Positions 8,629 to 17,904 of a stretch of 64,000 nucleotides of DNA are shown here, piece after piece; positions within the stretch are counted from its first letter, which is position 1; each line of letters begins with the position of its first letter. The position numbers and the translations under genes were made by a program. Where the stretch lies: assembly GCF_002795305.1 (NCBI RefSeq), contig NZ_PGGC01000131.1:1-64000 (forward strand). The letters are read 5' to 3'. Source of the stretch: Aeromonas cavernicola. Its GTDB lineage: Bacteria; Pseudomonadota; Gammaproteobacteria; Enterobacterales; Aeromonadaceae. Under the pieces are notes generated by a model, which searched no databases, was not told the origin of the DNA, and worked only from the letters and a program-made list of their open reading frames with translations.

Positions 8629-10419
8629 TTAAACGTGGTTATACATCGCCTCTATCTCATCGTGATATTGGGTCTCGATGATCTTGCGCCGTAGCTTCAT
8701 GGTGGGGGTGATTTCGCCCAGCTCCATCGAAAAAGCACGCGGCAGCAGTGTGAATTTCTTCACCTGTTCAAACTTGGCGAGCTCTTGTTGCAGTTCAGTA
8801 ATGCGCGATTCGAAAAACTCCATCACCCGAGAGTGGCGTAGCAATTCGCTCTTGCACTGGTACTGCAGGTTGATGGAGCGGGCATACTCTTCCAACGACG
8901 TAAAACAGGGCACGATCAGTGCCGATACGAAGTGACGGGCATCAGCAACAATGGCGATCTGCTCAATGAAGCGATCTTTACCCAGGGTCCCTTCCACCAG
9001 TTGCGGCGCGACATACTTGCCATTGGAGGTCTTCATCAGCTCCTTGAGGCGCTCAGTAAAGTAGATGTTACCTTCGCCGTCGAGCTCAGCTGCATCGCCG
9101 GTACGCAGAAAACCATCGGCCGTCATCACCTCCGCAGTGGCTTGCGGCTTATTGTAATAACCGCGCATCACGGTGGGAGAACGCACCAGTAACTCATTGT
9201 TTTCACCCAGTTTGACATCAATACCGCTGAGCACCTTGCCAATGGAGCCCAACTTGAACTGGCAATCTTCATAGCAGCAGACGGTAGCGGTAGTCTCGGT
9301 CATGCCGTAACCATATTTCAGGTTAAGCCCCATCGCTTGGAAGAAGAGGTTCACATCATCTGCCAAACGGGCCCCCGCAACCGGCAGGAACCGGGTACGG
9401 CCGCCGAAGCGGGCCCGCAACTTGCGAAACACCAGCCGCTCGGCCAGCCATAGCTGGCCGTAGAGCAATGGCGAGGCAGATTTGCCCGCCTGCCGGATGG
9501 CAACCAGCTGTTTACCAACTCGGGTAGCCCAACCAAACAGCACGCGACGCAGTGCCGGTGCTTGTGCCACTTTGGCTTGGATCATCGAGTACGCCTTCTC
9601 GTAAAGACGAGGTACAGCGCACATCACGGTGGGCTGCACCTCACCTATCACTTCCATCACCTGTTGCGGATCACGGATGTAGACGTTCTCGGCGCCGCAA
9701 TAGAGCACGTAGTAGGTCCAGACGCGCTCAAATACGTGACTCAGTGGCAACATGCACAGCGAGCGATCTTGCTCATTCAGGTCGAGGCGCTGGTTGTGCA
9801 TCTCAAAGCAAGCGGCGATATTGGCGTAATCAAGCATCACCCCTTTAGGCTCCCCGGTCGTGCCGGAGGTGTAGATCAGGGTCAGCAGGTCATCCATCTG
9901 ATACTGGCTTTCGCGTAGCCGCAGCGCCTGTTCACTGGACTGATGATTGCCAGAGACCAAAAATTCCCGGAAGTGGCTCGCCTGCGGGCACCCACGCAGA
10001 TCGACATCACTATCGAGTACGACAATCTGGCGGATCTCACCGCTTGCGATCAGTTGCAACGCTTGATCGAACTGGGGCTGTTCGCCGACAAACAGTAGAC
10101 CGATATTGGCATCGCGCACGATATAGCGCAGCTGATCTAAGGTGCTGGTGGGGTAGATGGGGACGCTGACGCCGCGAGCGGCAAGGATGCCGAGATCGGC
10201 CTGGGTCCACTCTGGCATGTTGCGCGAATAGATACCGACCATTTCGGTGGGCTGGTGACCAGCGCGGATCAGCGCCTGGGCACAGTAGTCCATGGCTTGG
10301 CCCAGGGTGCGCCAACCAATGGCGCGCCACTGACCATCCTGCTGTACCCGCAAGGCGGCCTTATTGCCAAGCTGCGCAATGCGCTCGCGCATCAATTGAA
10401 CCAGATGAAGCTTAGGCAT
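8629..10419 (-). CDS. AMP-dependent long-chain fatty acid-CoA ligase
   Basis: A 596-residue adenylate-forming enzyme of the long-chain acyl-CoA synthetase family. It activates fatty acids with ATP and CoA. The AMP-binding signature YTSGTTGEPKG is at 183-193. A later YGMTETTA motif and the TGDAAELD hinge region are present, and the C-terminal lid contains NGKYVAP. Its overall build resembles the FAA1/long-chain synthetase branch (COG1022-like) more than classical FadD, which often lies elsewhere. No signal peptide; probably cytoplasmic and membrane-associated. Fatty-acid chain length preference cannot be read from sequence. Confidence 0.9.
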   Translation of the reverse strand: MPKLHLVQLMRERIAQLGNKAALRVQQDGQWRAIGWRTLGQAMDYCAQALIRAGHQPTEMVGIYSRNMPEWTQADLGILAARGVSVPIYPTSTLDQLRYIVRDANIGLLFVGEQPQFDQALQLIASGEIRQIVVLDSDVDLRGCPQASHFREFLVSGNHQSSEQALRLRESQYQMDDLLTLIYTSGTTGEPKGVMLDYANIAACFEMHNQRLDLNEQDRSLCMLPLSHVFERVWTYYVLYCGAENVYIRDPQQVMEVIGEVQPTVMCAVPRLYEKAYSMIQAKVAQAPALRRVLFGWATRVGKQLVAIRQAGKSASPLLYGQLWLAERLVFRKLRARFGGRTRFLPVAGARLADDVNLFFQAMGLNLKYGYGMTETTATVCCYEDCQFKLGSIGKVLSGIDVKLGENNELLVRSPTVMRGYYNKPQATAEVMTADGFLRTGDAAELDGEGNIYFTERLKELMKTSNGKYVAPQLVEGTLGKDRFIEQIAIVADARHFVSALIVPCFTSLEEYARSINLQYQCKSELLRHSRVMEFFESRITELQQELAKFEQVKKFTLLPRAFSMELGEITPTMKLRRKIIETQYHDEIEAMYNHV

Positions 10420-10672
10420 CCGTTACATATCCTTTCATTACAGTTGTTCGCCCAATAGGGCCATAAAATTGGGGCCAGAGTTTAAACGTCAATATTACAG
10501 CTTACAACTGTTCGCCATTTGTCCTAGGTCATAAAACCGGCAAAAAGGTGAAAAACGCACGGCTACAAGGCGCGATACTCGTTAATTGACAACGGATAGC
10601 CGCCACTATCTTAAAAAGAGAAGGAGCAAAGGGGGTGAATGGCAGGAGCCCTGCTCTGGGCAGGGAGCACTC

Positions 10673-11122
10673 TTAATCAAGATCAAACAAGCGTGACATC
10701 AAGATCGCATCTTCCCGCGCGTTACCCGTACCGTAGTAGCCGTCTCGGCGGCAATACTCAGCAAAGCCAGCCCGCTCGTATAACCGAATCGCCTTGTGAT
10801 TACTGGCGCGAACTTCAAGAAACCAAGCCTCTGCACGGTTGGCTTTACTACGCGCCAAGTACTCCTGCAAGAGCGCCCACCCCAGCCCCTTGCCTTGCAA
10901 AGCAGGCAGTACACAGATGTTCATCAAGGAGCTGTCTCCTGCCACCAGATCTGAGATATAGAATCCGGCAGGCTGGCCATCATGCAACATTAAGCCGTTG
11001 AGATAGCGTGGCCCAAAACAGGAGAGCAGATTGGCAGGGCTCCATGGCTCAAGGTGAGCAGCCTGCTCGATGGGATAGATCCGCTCAAAATCGGTGGCCA
11101 GTAACGGACAAAACTCAATCAT
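10673..11122 (-). CDS. rimI: Ribosomal protein S18-alanine N-acetyltransferase RimI
   Basis: A 149-residue GNAT acetyltransferase that acetylates the N-terminal Ala of S18. The acetyl-CoA motif QGKGLG is at 76-81. The catalytic Glu103 (in FLEVR) and Tyr115 (in RLYERAGF) fall at the same positions as in the E. coli enzyme. ATG at 11122 is chosen because GGAG precedes it; the upstream in-frame extension is atypical. It lies downstream of holD in the same orientation, the conserved holD-rimI order. Confidence 0.93.
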   Translation of the reverse strand: MIEFCPLLATDFERIYPIEQAAHLEPWSPANLLSCFGPRYLNGLMLHDGQPAGFYISDLVAGDSSLMNICVLPALQGKGLGWALLQEYLARSKANRAEAWFLEVRASNHKAIRLYERAGFAEYCRRDGYYGTGNAREDAILMSRLFDLD

Positions 11123-11263
11123 CAGGGCTCCAGATAGTAATAAACGTGGCAACTGGCATGACCATAAGCCGTTGGGGTTGCCCTACTAACAGGGCTCCTT
11201 AATTGCATCCTCGCACCGCAGCAACACCGAATGTAACGAGATAATGCTTGGCGCTCATCTAGT

Positions 11264-11635
11264 TCAGCTGACAGAGCACTGTCGTAGCTGCTGCCAGAGT
11301 GCCCGCTTTTGTCCAGCATCAGGATTGAGCGGACACACCAGCGCCATCGGCCAACGAGGGTCAGCACTGGTCAGCCAGAGCAGAGGCAAGGTGGTACCTT
11401 GTAACCGCTGCGGAGCTGGCGGTTCAGTGAGCAGGGCAACCTCCTCTGGCCGGATGCCAAGCCACTGACAAATATCGACCAGCAAAGGTGCAGGAGGCAG
11501 GCTGGCGGCAACTAACCAGAGTTTACCGTTTGCTGGAACGCTGTGATGTTGTGCCATCAGCTTGTCAGAGGGGCGCAGTTGCCAACGTTGAATTCCCATA
11601 CGGGCCAACATCTGGCGGCGAGCAGGATCAAGCAT
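11264..11635 (-). CDS. holD: DNA polymerase III psi subunit
   Basis: A 123-residue HolD. The N-terminus (LARMGIQRWQLRP) matches the conserved psi peptide that contacts the clamp loader, and the C-terminal ALWQQL segment also matches. Psi bridges chi (HolC) to the gamma/tau clamp-loader complex in the replisome. The start at 11635 lacks a clear Shine-Dalgarno sequence but aligns with family starts. It is followed by rimI after a 141-base gap. In E. coli rsmC is divergent from holD; here no rsmC is seen and murQ follows instead. Confidence 0.88.
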   Translation of the reverse strand: MLDPARRQMLARMGIQRWQLRPSDKLMAQHHSVPANGKLWLVAASLPPAPLLVDICQWLGIRPEEVALLTEPPAPQRLQGTTLPLLWLTSADPRWPMALVCPLNPDAGQKRALWQQLRQCSVS

Positions 11636-12064
11636 GGGATAATTTACTCTTACTCTGGGTGACCAAATACCTGCGCGCAGGGTACACCTGCTTAAGCAAA
11701 ACTGCACCTATTGCCCCTCCGCTCAGCAAGCTGCAAACCCTCCGTTGCCCTGCCCGCGATGCTGCAGCGGCCTGCCTCGGATTTGTCCGCTCCGGCTCAT
11801 TATATAACCGGAGCAATATGAGTGACCCACGGGATGAGTCGAGCGAGATGCAGAAGGTCGGCACTCACTCTGTCGCAAAGAGCCATCCTTCTTGCTCACC
11901 TCGTCGTGTAGGAATTTTCAGAATTTATTATTAATGTATGATGGAATAATTAATTATGCGACGCATATCTCATAATGAAAATCTAAAATCGAACATGCTT
12001 CTATCATCAGGAAGGATGTTTTTTTGCCCGGACATGGCAACCAACCGACGTAGTAGAGGAAACG
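11636..12064. other. Intergenic region holD / murQ
   Basis: This 429-base gap carries the divergent promoters. The murQ-proximal half (11915-12000) is strongly AT-rich. It contains the palindrome ATAATTAATTAT (11946-11957) and then ATGCGACGCAT (11956-11966), both plausible regulator sites. A minus-strand ORF at 11628-11864 overlaps the holD start and is not credible as a gene. Confidence 0.5.
11946..11966 (+). promoter_or_regulatory. Palindromic candidate operator upstream of murQ
   Basis: Two overlapping palindromes, ATAATTAATTAT and ATGCGACGCAT, lie about 100-120 bases upstream of murQ in AT-rich DNA. MurR, encoded in this cluster, controls murQP in E. coli by binding inverted repeats near the promoter. 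Assignment to MurR is inference. Confidence 0.35.
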
Positions 12065-12961
12065 ATGGCCATTGACCTATCAAGCATGATTACCGAAACC
12101 CGCAACCCCGCCAGTGCAGAGATCGATCAGCTCTCTACCTTGGCCATGCTGCGAGTGATTAATCAAGAAGATCAACGAGTAGCGCTAGCCGTTGGCCAAC
12201 TATTACCAGAAATTGCCCGCGCAGTGGATATCATCGCCGCCGCCTTTAACAAAGGAGGCCGTTTAGTCTACATCGGTGCAGGCACCTCAGGGCGACTCGG
12301 TATTCTCGATGCCAGTGAATGTCCCCCTACCTACGGTGTACCTGCGGGTCAAGTCGTGGGCCTGATTGCCGGCGGCCACAAAGCCATCTTACAAGCGGTA
12401 GAAAATGCCGAAGATAGTGTGGAGTTTGGGGTTAACGATTTGAAAAACATCGATTTCAATGCCAATGACGTGCTGGTAGGCATCGCCGCAAGCGGCCGCA
12501 CGCCGTACGTGCTAGGGGCGATGGCCTATGCCAAATCCCAAGGTGCCAGCGTATTTAGCATCAGTTGTAACCCAAATAGCCCGCTGGCTCAGGCTGCTGA
12601 TATCGCCATGGTGGCGGTGGTTGGGCCTGAAGTCGTGACCGGCTCATCACGGATGAAGGCAGGGACAGCCCAGAAGCTGATCCTCAATATGCTCTCAACC
12701 GGCGCGATGATCCGCACGGGTAAGGTCTACGGCAACCTGATGGTCGATGTAGAGGCCACCAACGCCAAACTGGTTGAGCGCCAAAAGCGGATCGTGATGG
12801 AAGCTACCGAATGTGACCGCACGACCGCAGAACAGGCATTGGCGGCCGCCAACAATCACTGCAAGACCGCCATCGTGATGATCCTGGCCAATATTTCGGC
12901 TAGCGAGGCACGGGAGCGCTTGCACAATAACGGTGGCTTCATTAGCCCAGCGGCGCGTTGA
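12065..12961 (+). CDS. murQ: N-acetylmuramic acid 6-phosphate etherase
   Basis: A 298-residue SIS-domain lyase that cleaves the lactyl ether of MurNAc 6-phosphate to give GlcNAc 6-phosphate and D-lactate in the cytoplasm. The sugar-phosphate motif GAGTSGRLG is at 71-79. Glu85 (DASECPP) and Glu116 correspond to the catalytic acids E83 and E114 of E. coli MurQ with a two-residue shift. AGAGGAAACG precedes the ATG. It is followed by murP after 87 bases and works with it on imported MurNAc. Confidence 0.96.
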   Translation: MAIDLSSMITETRNPASAEIDQLSTLAMLRVINQEDQRVALAVGQLLPEIARAVDIIAAAFNKGGRLVYIGAGTSGRLGILDASECPPTYGVPAGQVVGLIAGGHKAILQAVENAEDSVEFGVNDLKNIDFNANDVLVGIAASGRTPYVLGAMAYAKSQGASVFSISCNPNSPLAQAADIAMVAVVGPEVVTGSSRMKAGTAQKLILNMLSTGAMIRTGKVYGNLMVDVEATNAKLVERQKRIVMEATECDRTTAEQALAAANNHCKTAIVMILANISASEARERLHNNGGFISPAAR

Positions 12962-13007
12962 TCGACTCACAACAAGGTTGCTGATAACAGCAATCCGCTA
13001 ACAACAA

Positions 13008-13023
13008 GGGGGCAATGGCCCCC
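13008..13023 (+). other. Intercistronic hairpin between murQ and murP
   Basis: GGGGGC and GCCCCC form a perfect 6-bp GC stem with loop AATG, 25 bases upstream of the murP start. No U-tract follows, so it is not a standard terminator. It may stabilise the murQ 3' end or tune murP translation (inference). Confidence 0.6.
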
Positions 13024-13048
13024 AGATATCACACAGACTGGATTCTTT

Positions 13049-14506
13049 ATGGCAAAAATTACTGACACCATGATTGGCCAGATCATTCAGGCCATTGGTG
13101 GCCCGGATAACATCACCCAATGTGGCCACTGCATGACACGGTTACGACTGAGCTTGGCCAACAGCGGACAAGCCGATCGCGATAACATCAAGCGTATTGC
13201 TGGGGTACTGGGCGTCATTGAAAGTGATGACCAGTTCCAGATCGTGCTAGGCCCAGGCAAAGCACAGACCGCCTGCGAGATGATGAATGCCATGCTCAGC
13301 GCGGGGGTAAGTGGCCAAGCTCAGCCACAACCGACGCAATCTGACGATCTACGCGACATTGCTGCGGCCCAAAAGCAGGCCATGAAACAGAAGCAAACCA
13401 GTGCAGCACACCGCTTTCTGACCAAGTTCGCCACCATCTTCACTCCGCTGATCCCAGGCTTTATTGCTGCCGGATTACTGCTCGGTTGCGCCACCCTGAT
13501 TGAACAGACCTTGCTCAAAGACGCCAGCATGGCTGGGGGCTTACTGACTGAGCTGGTCGGTTACATGAAGTTATTTAGTAAGGGCATGTTTAGCTTCTTG
13601 AGTATCCTGATTGGCTACAACGCCCAGAAAGCCTTTGGCGGTTCTGGCGTCAATGGCGCCATTCTCGCCTCTTTGTTTGTCATGGGCTATGACCCACAAG
13701 CAACCACTGGGATCTACTCAGGGATCACCAACTTCTTCGGTTATCAAATCGATCCGCGCGGCAACATTATTGGGGTCTTGATCGCCTGTATTATTGGCGC
13801 CTCGGTTGAGCGGCAGGTGCGTCGGTTTATGCCAGATAGTCTGGATATGATCCTGACCTCTTGCATTACCCTGCTGATCATGGGAGCGGTGACGTTCGTC
13901 TTGATCATGCCGATCGGGGTACAGCTCTATAACGGCATGTCATGGCTGTTTATCAACCTCAATGGCAACCCGTTTGGTACAGCGATTCTGGCAGGCCTGT
14001 TCCTTATTTCGGTCGTATTTGGGATTCACCAAGGCTTCGTCCCTGTCTATTTCGCCCTGATGGATGCCCAAGGCTTTAACTCGCTATTCCCCATTCTTGC
14101 CATGGCAGGTGCCGGTCAAGTCGGGGCGGCGCTCGCGCTCTACGTCAAAGCAGGTAAAGACTCACTGCTCCGTACTCAAGTAAAGGGCACCATTATTCCG
14201 GGTATTTTGGGGGTCGGTGAGCCACTGATTTATGGGGTCACCCTGCCACGGGTCAAACCTTTCATTACCGCCTGTTGTGGTGGTGCCTTGGGTGGATTTT
14301 TAGTGGGCCTGATCTCTTGGCTGGGCTTACCGGTTGGCTTAAACACGGTGTTTGGTCCCTCCGGTATCGTGGCCCTGCCGCTGATGACCTCTGCTGACGG
14401 TATCTTCCCAGGCATGATGGTCTACGCAGCGGGCCTAGTTACGGCCTATATCGGTGGTTACCTGTTTACCCTGATGTTTGGCTGCAAAGGCGTGGATCTG
14501 CAATAA
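13049..14506 (+). CDS. murP: PTS N-acetylmuramic acid transporter, EIIBC component
   Basis: A 485-residue inner-membrane PTS permease that imports and phosphorylates MurNAc. The EIIB domain (residues 1-90) carries the phospho-cysteine C28 in the CMTRLR motif. A linker rich in Gln and Lys (about 90-120) joins the EIIC domain (from about 130) with roughly ten membrane segments and the [10 protein letters not shown] sugar-binding loop. There is no EIIA domain, so the glucose EIIA (Crr) is expected to donate phosphate, as for E. coli MurP. Downstream of murQ and probably cotranscribed with it. Confidence 0.95.
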   Translation: MAKITDTMIGQIIQAIGGPDNITQCGHCMTRLRLSLANSGQADRDNIKRIAGVLGVIESDDQFQIVLGPGKAQTACEMMNAMLSAGVSGQAQPQPTQSDDLRDIAAAQKQAMKQKQTSAAHRFLTKFATIFTPLIPGFIAAGLLLGCATLIEQTLLKDASMAGGLLTELVGYMKLFSKGMFSFLSILIGYNAQKAFGGSGVNGAILASLFVMGYDPQATTGIYSGITNFFGYQIDPRGNIIGVLIACIIGASVERQVRRFMPDSLDMILTSCITLLIMGAVTFVLIMPIGVQLYNGMSWLFINLNGNPFGTAILAGLFLISVVFGIHQGFVPVYFALMDAQGFNSLFPILAMAGAGQVGAALALYVKAGKDSLLRTQVKGTIIPGILGVGEPLIYGVTLPRVKPFITACCGGALGGFLVGLISWLGLPVGLNTVFGPSGIVALPLMTSADGIFPGMMVYAAGLVTAYIGGYLFTLMFGCKGVDLQ

Positions 14507-15011
14507 GGTCGTAAGTTATGGCTTAGCTTCGCCGCCACATCACGGCAACTAGCTTGCAGGTGTCGCGGCGGACTCAATATGTGGTGAGTAAGAACCTGTT
14601 GCGGTAGGCCTCATTGGCGCCGTCAATGTGGTCATACATAGCGCCTAGCGGCCGCAACGTGCAGCGTGCCTGAGGATGTCGAGCACTACGTCAGGCCAAC
14701 GCGGCAAGTTAAATAGCGCTTATAGGATCGCAGCTCACTCACCATATATTATCCACCGAGGTTCATTACTAATATTATCAATAATGCGTTCAGTGCAGAT
14801 TGAGGGCAATACTATCCGCAACGCAGATATTTACTAATAACAGCTAGTCATTTGGCTACTTATTAGAATAAGCCACCAGCAAACAGACTCATTATTATCT
14901 TACGGGGAGCTTATTTCATGATAAATAACATATCAATGTTAAGAACTTAATTACCTAGTTAAAGCAGCGGATTGAAGTGACGTATCACTTTATTAAGTCC
15001 CGCTCTAGATT
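14507..15011. other. Long AT-rich gap before the porin gene
   Basis: No gene is supported here. It begins GC-rich, with an imperfect hairpin CGCCGCCACA / TGTCGCGGCG at about 14531-14573 that lacks a T-run. From 14740 it becomes very AT-rich, typical of porin upstream control regions. A further imperfect inverted repeat lies around 14836-14867. Regulator sites are likely but cannot be named. Confidence 0.5.
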
Positions 15012-15042
15012 TTGACAACAAACTTAATAAGCTGGATATACT
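15012..15042 (+). promoter_or_regulatory. Sigma-70 promoter candidate for the porin gene
   Basis: A perfect -35 TTGACA (15012-15017) is followed either by GATATA at 17-bp spacing (15035-15040) or by TATACT at 19-bp spacing (15037-15042). The predicted 5' leader would be about 100 bases, long enough for small-RNA control of the porin. Confidence 0.65.
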
Positions 15043-15145
15043 TTTTTTACATAAAAACAAAAGATTTTCCATGATATAAGGCAGCTCCGTTAGGTTGATG
15101 TCTTTACATTTTAATAACTAAAAATAGCTAACAGAGGATAAAATC

Positions 15146-16231
15146 ATGAATAAAACTGCAATCAGCCTCTTAATATCGATGGCGGCACTCTCACTTGGTG
15201 CTGATGCTGCCGTGGTATATACAGATAACGATGGCTCCGATTTGGCAGTAATTGGCCGACTGGGGGCTGATTTTAATAATCGTACAACTGATGATATAAA
15301 AGGTTCTTTTGACGCTCGCATTGGGGTCAAAGGTCGTCAGAAAATTGATAACCAATTCTCACTGATTGGCTTGGCACAGTATCAAGTCAATGCCGCTGAA
15401 TACGCCAATAGTCTGCGCCGAGACAGCAATGGTAACTTGGTCGAACGTGGTGACAACTTGGTTGCTCGCTATGTATGGGTAGGTATCGATGGCAACGAGT
15501 TAGGCAAAGTCACCTTTGGCCGTGTCTCTTCCGGTTTGATCTCCATGACCGATGTGGCCGATATTTTTGCTGCTGCATCGTTTATCACTGGTCGTCAAGC
15601 TAGCCGTGTCGATCCGACTGCAGTTCAAATTGTACGGCAAGATGCCACTATTCAATACAGTAATATCTTTAATAATATTGAGTTTTCTACTGCCTATATT
15701 TTAGGTAATGGCAGCTCAGATTTGGATTATGGCTATAACACACTGTTAAGTTATACCTTTGATTTCGCAGAGATGGGCCGCTTGGTGCCAGTAGTGGCTT
15801 ATCAACAAACCATGGCCGACCATCAAGAAGGTAGTATAATTAATAACGACGCCCAAAAATATCGCTTCGGTGGTGCAGGTGCTCGTTATTACGTTGGGGA
15901 CTTTATTATTGGCGCGCTTTATTCCAGCGATAGTGTTTCATATGCTGATGAAGAAAGCAGCCGTGATGACGTATTAGAAAGTAACGTGACTTATAATATT
16001 AACTCGTACTTTACAACCCGAGTCGGCTATCGTCATCTAGAAAATGATGGCGGTGGCGATATGGCACTACGTGATTATCTGTTCGAACTGCAGTATAAAT
16101 TAACGCCATTCTCATCCATTTATACTACTTATGTTATTCGAAATGGTCGTGATGGCAGTGCCGGTCAAAATACCTTTGGCCACAGCAATGACGATGATAT
16201 TTATCATCTCGGTCTGCGTTACGATTTCTAA
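15146..16231 (+). CDS. General outer-membrane porin in MurNAc cluster
   Basis: A 361-residue Gram-negative porin. A signal peptide is evident (residues 1-22, ending GADAA). The mature chain shows alternating beta-strand patterns, a glycine/aspartate-rich loop content and the terminal Phe (LGLRYDF) recognised by the BAM complex. Length fits a 16-strand trimeric porin. AGAGGATAAAATC precedes the ATG. It lies between murP and a DUF2057 gene, with murR convergent, so a role in letting muropeptide sugars across the outer membrane is plausible but not shown by sequence. Its lower GC than murP suggests a different expression class. Confidence 0.88.
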   Translation: MNKTAISLLISMAALSLGADAAVVYTDNDGSDLAVIGRLGADFNNRTTDDIKGSFDARIGVKGRQKIDNQFSLIGLAQYQVNAAEYANSLRRDSNGNLVERGDNLVARYVWVGIDGNELGKVTFGRVSSGLISMTDVADIFAAASFITGRQASRVDPTAVQIVRQDATIQYSNIFNNIEFSTAYILGNGSSDLDYGYNTLLSYTFDFAEMGRLVPVVAYQQTMADHQEGSIINNDAQKYRFGGAGARYYVGDFIIGALYSSDSVSYADEESSRDDVLESNVTYNINSYFTTRVGYRHLENDGGGDMALRDYLFELQYKLTPFSSIYTTYVIRNGRDGSAGQNTFGHSNDDDIYHLGLRYDF

Positions 16232-16237
16232 TTATAT

Positions 16238-16262
16238 TGCCGGCCTGTAGGCCGGCATTTTC
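16238..16262 (+). terminator. Terminator/attenuator after the porin gene
   Basis: An 8-bp stem (TGCCGGCC / GGCCGGCA) with loop TGTA followed by TTTTC, 7 bases after the porin stop and 14 before the next start. Likely a partial terminator that lowers expression of the next gene relative to the porin. Confidence 0.8.
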
Positions 16263-16275
16263 ATGGAGCCCACTT

Positions 16276-16932
16276 ATGCCCCGCCTCTCTTTTTATTACC
16301 CTCTGCTAACTCTGTTACTGAGCTTGCCAAGCCAAGCCGCGCAATTGGAGTTAGCCGATAACCTGACCTTGCTGGCCTCATCCCAAGGCAAGCCCTCAGC
16401 GTTCTCTCGTGTCCTTGACCTTCCTGCGGGCGAAACCAAACTGCTGGTACGCTTTGACAGCCCCAGCGATCCCAACTCCACCAATGAAAGCCCCGGCCGC
16501 ATTACCTCAGCCCCCCTCTTGGTGACCATCAAGGCGCCTGCCCAAGGCACTTTGCGGCTGGTGACCCCGGCGTTGGCAACCGCCCCAGCCATTCGTCAAT
16601 TTGCTGTGCAGCCAACCCTGTTGCTAACGAATATGGACGGTTCAGCACAGCCATTAACCCAACAGGTGCTCCCTCGTAATCAAGATACGCTTCGCACCGA
16701 TTATCAGGCGCTGCTGGCCAGCTATCAGGCACCGGCCCCCAGCAATCTAACGCCTCCTACCGTCACTCGGCAGCAGCCATCCGCAACCCCACCGCGCGTA
16801 GCCACTGAGGAACCCGCAGTTCAAGCGCCCGCCATGAGTGTCGAACAAGCCGATGCCGAGTTGCGCCGACTCTATTTGGCGGCCGATGAGGCAAGACGTA
16901 AAGCCTTTATCCGCTGGGCCCTTGATCTATAA
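16276..16932 (+). CDS. DUF2057 (YccT/UPF0319-like) exported protein
   Basis: A 218-residue exported protein of the DUF2057 family. The signal peptide spans about residues 1-22 (ending SQAA). The fold-defining N-terminal part matches YccT-like proteins, and the C-terminus ends in KAFIRWALDL like other members. Between them is a Pro/Ala/Thr-rich linker (about 145-185), unusual in E. coli YccT and suggesting a flexible tether. The start at 16276 has GGAG at good spacing. The function of the family is poorly defined; one E. coli member has been linked to envelope and biofilm traits. The position right after a porin suggests an envelope role. Confidence 0.75.
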   Translation: MPRLSFYYPLLTLLLSLPSQAAQLELADNLTLLASSQGKPSAFSRVLDLPAGETKLLVRFDSPSDPNSTNESPGRITSAPLLVTIKAPAQGTLRLVTPALATAPAIRQFAVQPTLLLTNMDGSAQPLTQQVLPRNQDTLRTDYQALLASYQAPAPSNLTPPTVTRQQPSATPPRVATEEPAVQAPAMSVEQADAELRRLYLAADEARRKAFIRWALDL

Positions 16933-16941
16933 GGCCCCAAT

Positions 16942-16976
16942 AAAAAACCACCTTGGCACCCCAAGGTGGTTTTGCT
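16942..16976. terminator. Bidirectional terminator between DUF2057 gene and murR
   Basis: A perfect 12-bp stem (AAACCACCTTGG / CCAAGGTGGTTT) with loop CACC. Runs of A on the left and T on the right make it a good terminator on both strands, fitting the convergent gene arrangement. Confidence 0.92.
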
Positions 16977-17009
16977 CACAAATTACGGCACATTACTGCT
17001 GATTATTGA

Positions 17010-17873
17010 CTACTGGTTATTAAGCCGCTCAATGGCTCCCCGCGTACCGTTAATCAATGTCCACGCCTGCTCATCACGGCGCTGCACCAAGCCAAGAAAC
17101 AGCATATCAGTGATGGCATTTTGGGCGGTACGTGAAGAGATCGAGGAGATCCGCAGTTCGTTCTCCTCTGCCACCGTGTCTAGCACCATATCCGCCATCT
17201 GCCGTAACGGACTCTGCCGAAAAGAGGTGGCCGCAATCAAGGTGGCGCCCTTCTTTTTGGCCAGCTCCGCTGCAACCAACACATCACGACTCATGCCGGA
17301 ATAGGAGAGCACGAGCTGCACATCATTGGGCCCTAAGGTTTCAGCGATGGAGATCTGAGCATGGCTATCTTGGGCAAATAGGGTGGTCACGCCGATTTTT
17401 AGCAGCTTATAGTACAGGTCATTGGCCGTCAGCGCAGAGCCTCCAATACCGACCAGCTGTACACGCGTCGCCTGATCTAGGCGTTCAATGATCTGTGCCA
17501 GCAAGCGATAATCCAAGGCTTGAGTGGTTTCAATCAACGAGTTGATCTTCTCTTGTGCCAGCTTCTTGGCCATGGTTTCCAGATCGTCGTCACGCCCGAT
17601 CCCGTTATAGAGCTCGCCGACAGTGTCGGTCTTGATAGCATGCTTGCGCCCCAGATCTTCGCTGATTGCTAACTTAAAGGCGGTGAAGCCTTTAAAGCCA
17701 ATTTTCTGGGTGAACTTAACGATGCTCGACTGGCTAACATCCGCTTGCAAAGCCAGCTCTTGCGACGAGAAACGTGTCACCAGCTCAGGGCTGGCAAGGA
17801 TGTAATCGGCAATCTTGAGCTCGCTGGGGGAGAGCTGGCTCCTGATATTGGTTATTTTCGACAGGGTAAGCAT
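17010..17873 (-). CDS. murR: RpiR-family regulator MurR
   Basis: A 287-residue regulator. The N-terminal RpiR helix-turn-helix domain (about 1-77, with DVSQSSIVKFTQKIGFKG as the HTH) is followed by a SIS sugar-phosphate-binding domain (about 125-265, with QLVGIGGSA). MurR represses murQP and is relieved by MurNAc 6-phosphate in E. coli. The gene is convergent with the porin-DUF2057 pair rather than divergent from murQ, so the architecture differs from E. coli. The next gene on the same strand upstream is tldD, with only 31 bases between, so murR could be partly read from tldD transcripts. Confidence 0.88.
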   Translation of the reverse strand: MLTLSKITNIRSQLSPSELKIADYILASPELVTRFSSQELALQADVSQSSIVKFTQKIGFKGFTAFKLAISEDLGRKHAIKTDTVGELYNGIGRDDDLETMAKKLAQEKINSLIETTQALDYRLLAQIIERLDQATRVQLVGIGGSALTANDLYYKLLKIGVTTLFAQDSHAQISIAETLGPNDVQLVLSYSGMSRDVLVAAELAKKKGATLIAATSFRQSPLRQMADMVLDTVAEENELRISSISSRTAQNAITDMLFLGLVQRRDEQAWTLINGTRGAIERLNNQ

Positions 17874-17904
17874 GGCTTCTCTCTACTGCTGATGATTCGG
17901 CCCC

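Noticed and set aside
13008-13023. Terminator between murQ and murP
   Set aside because: The GC hairpin has no U-tract and murP is expected to be cotranscribed, so it was listed only as an intercistronic hairpin.
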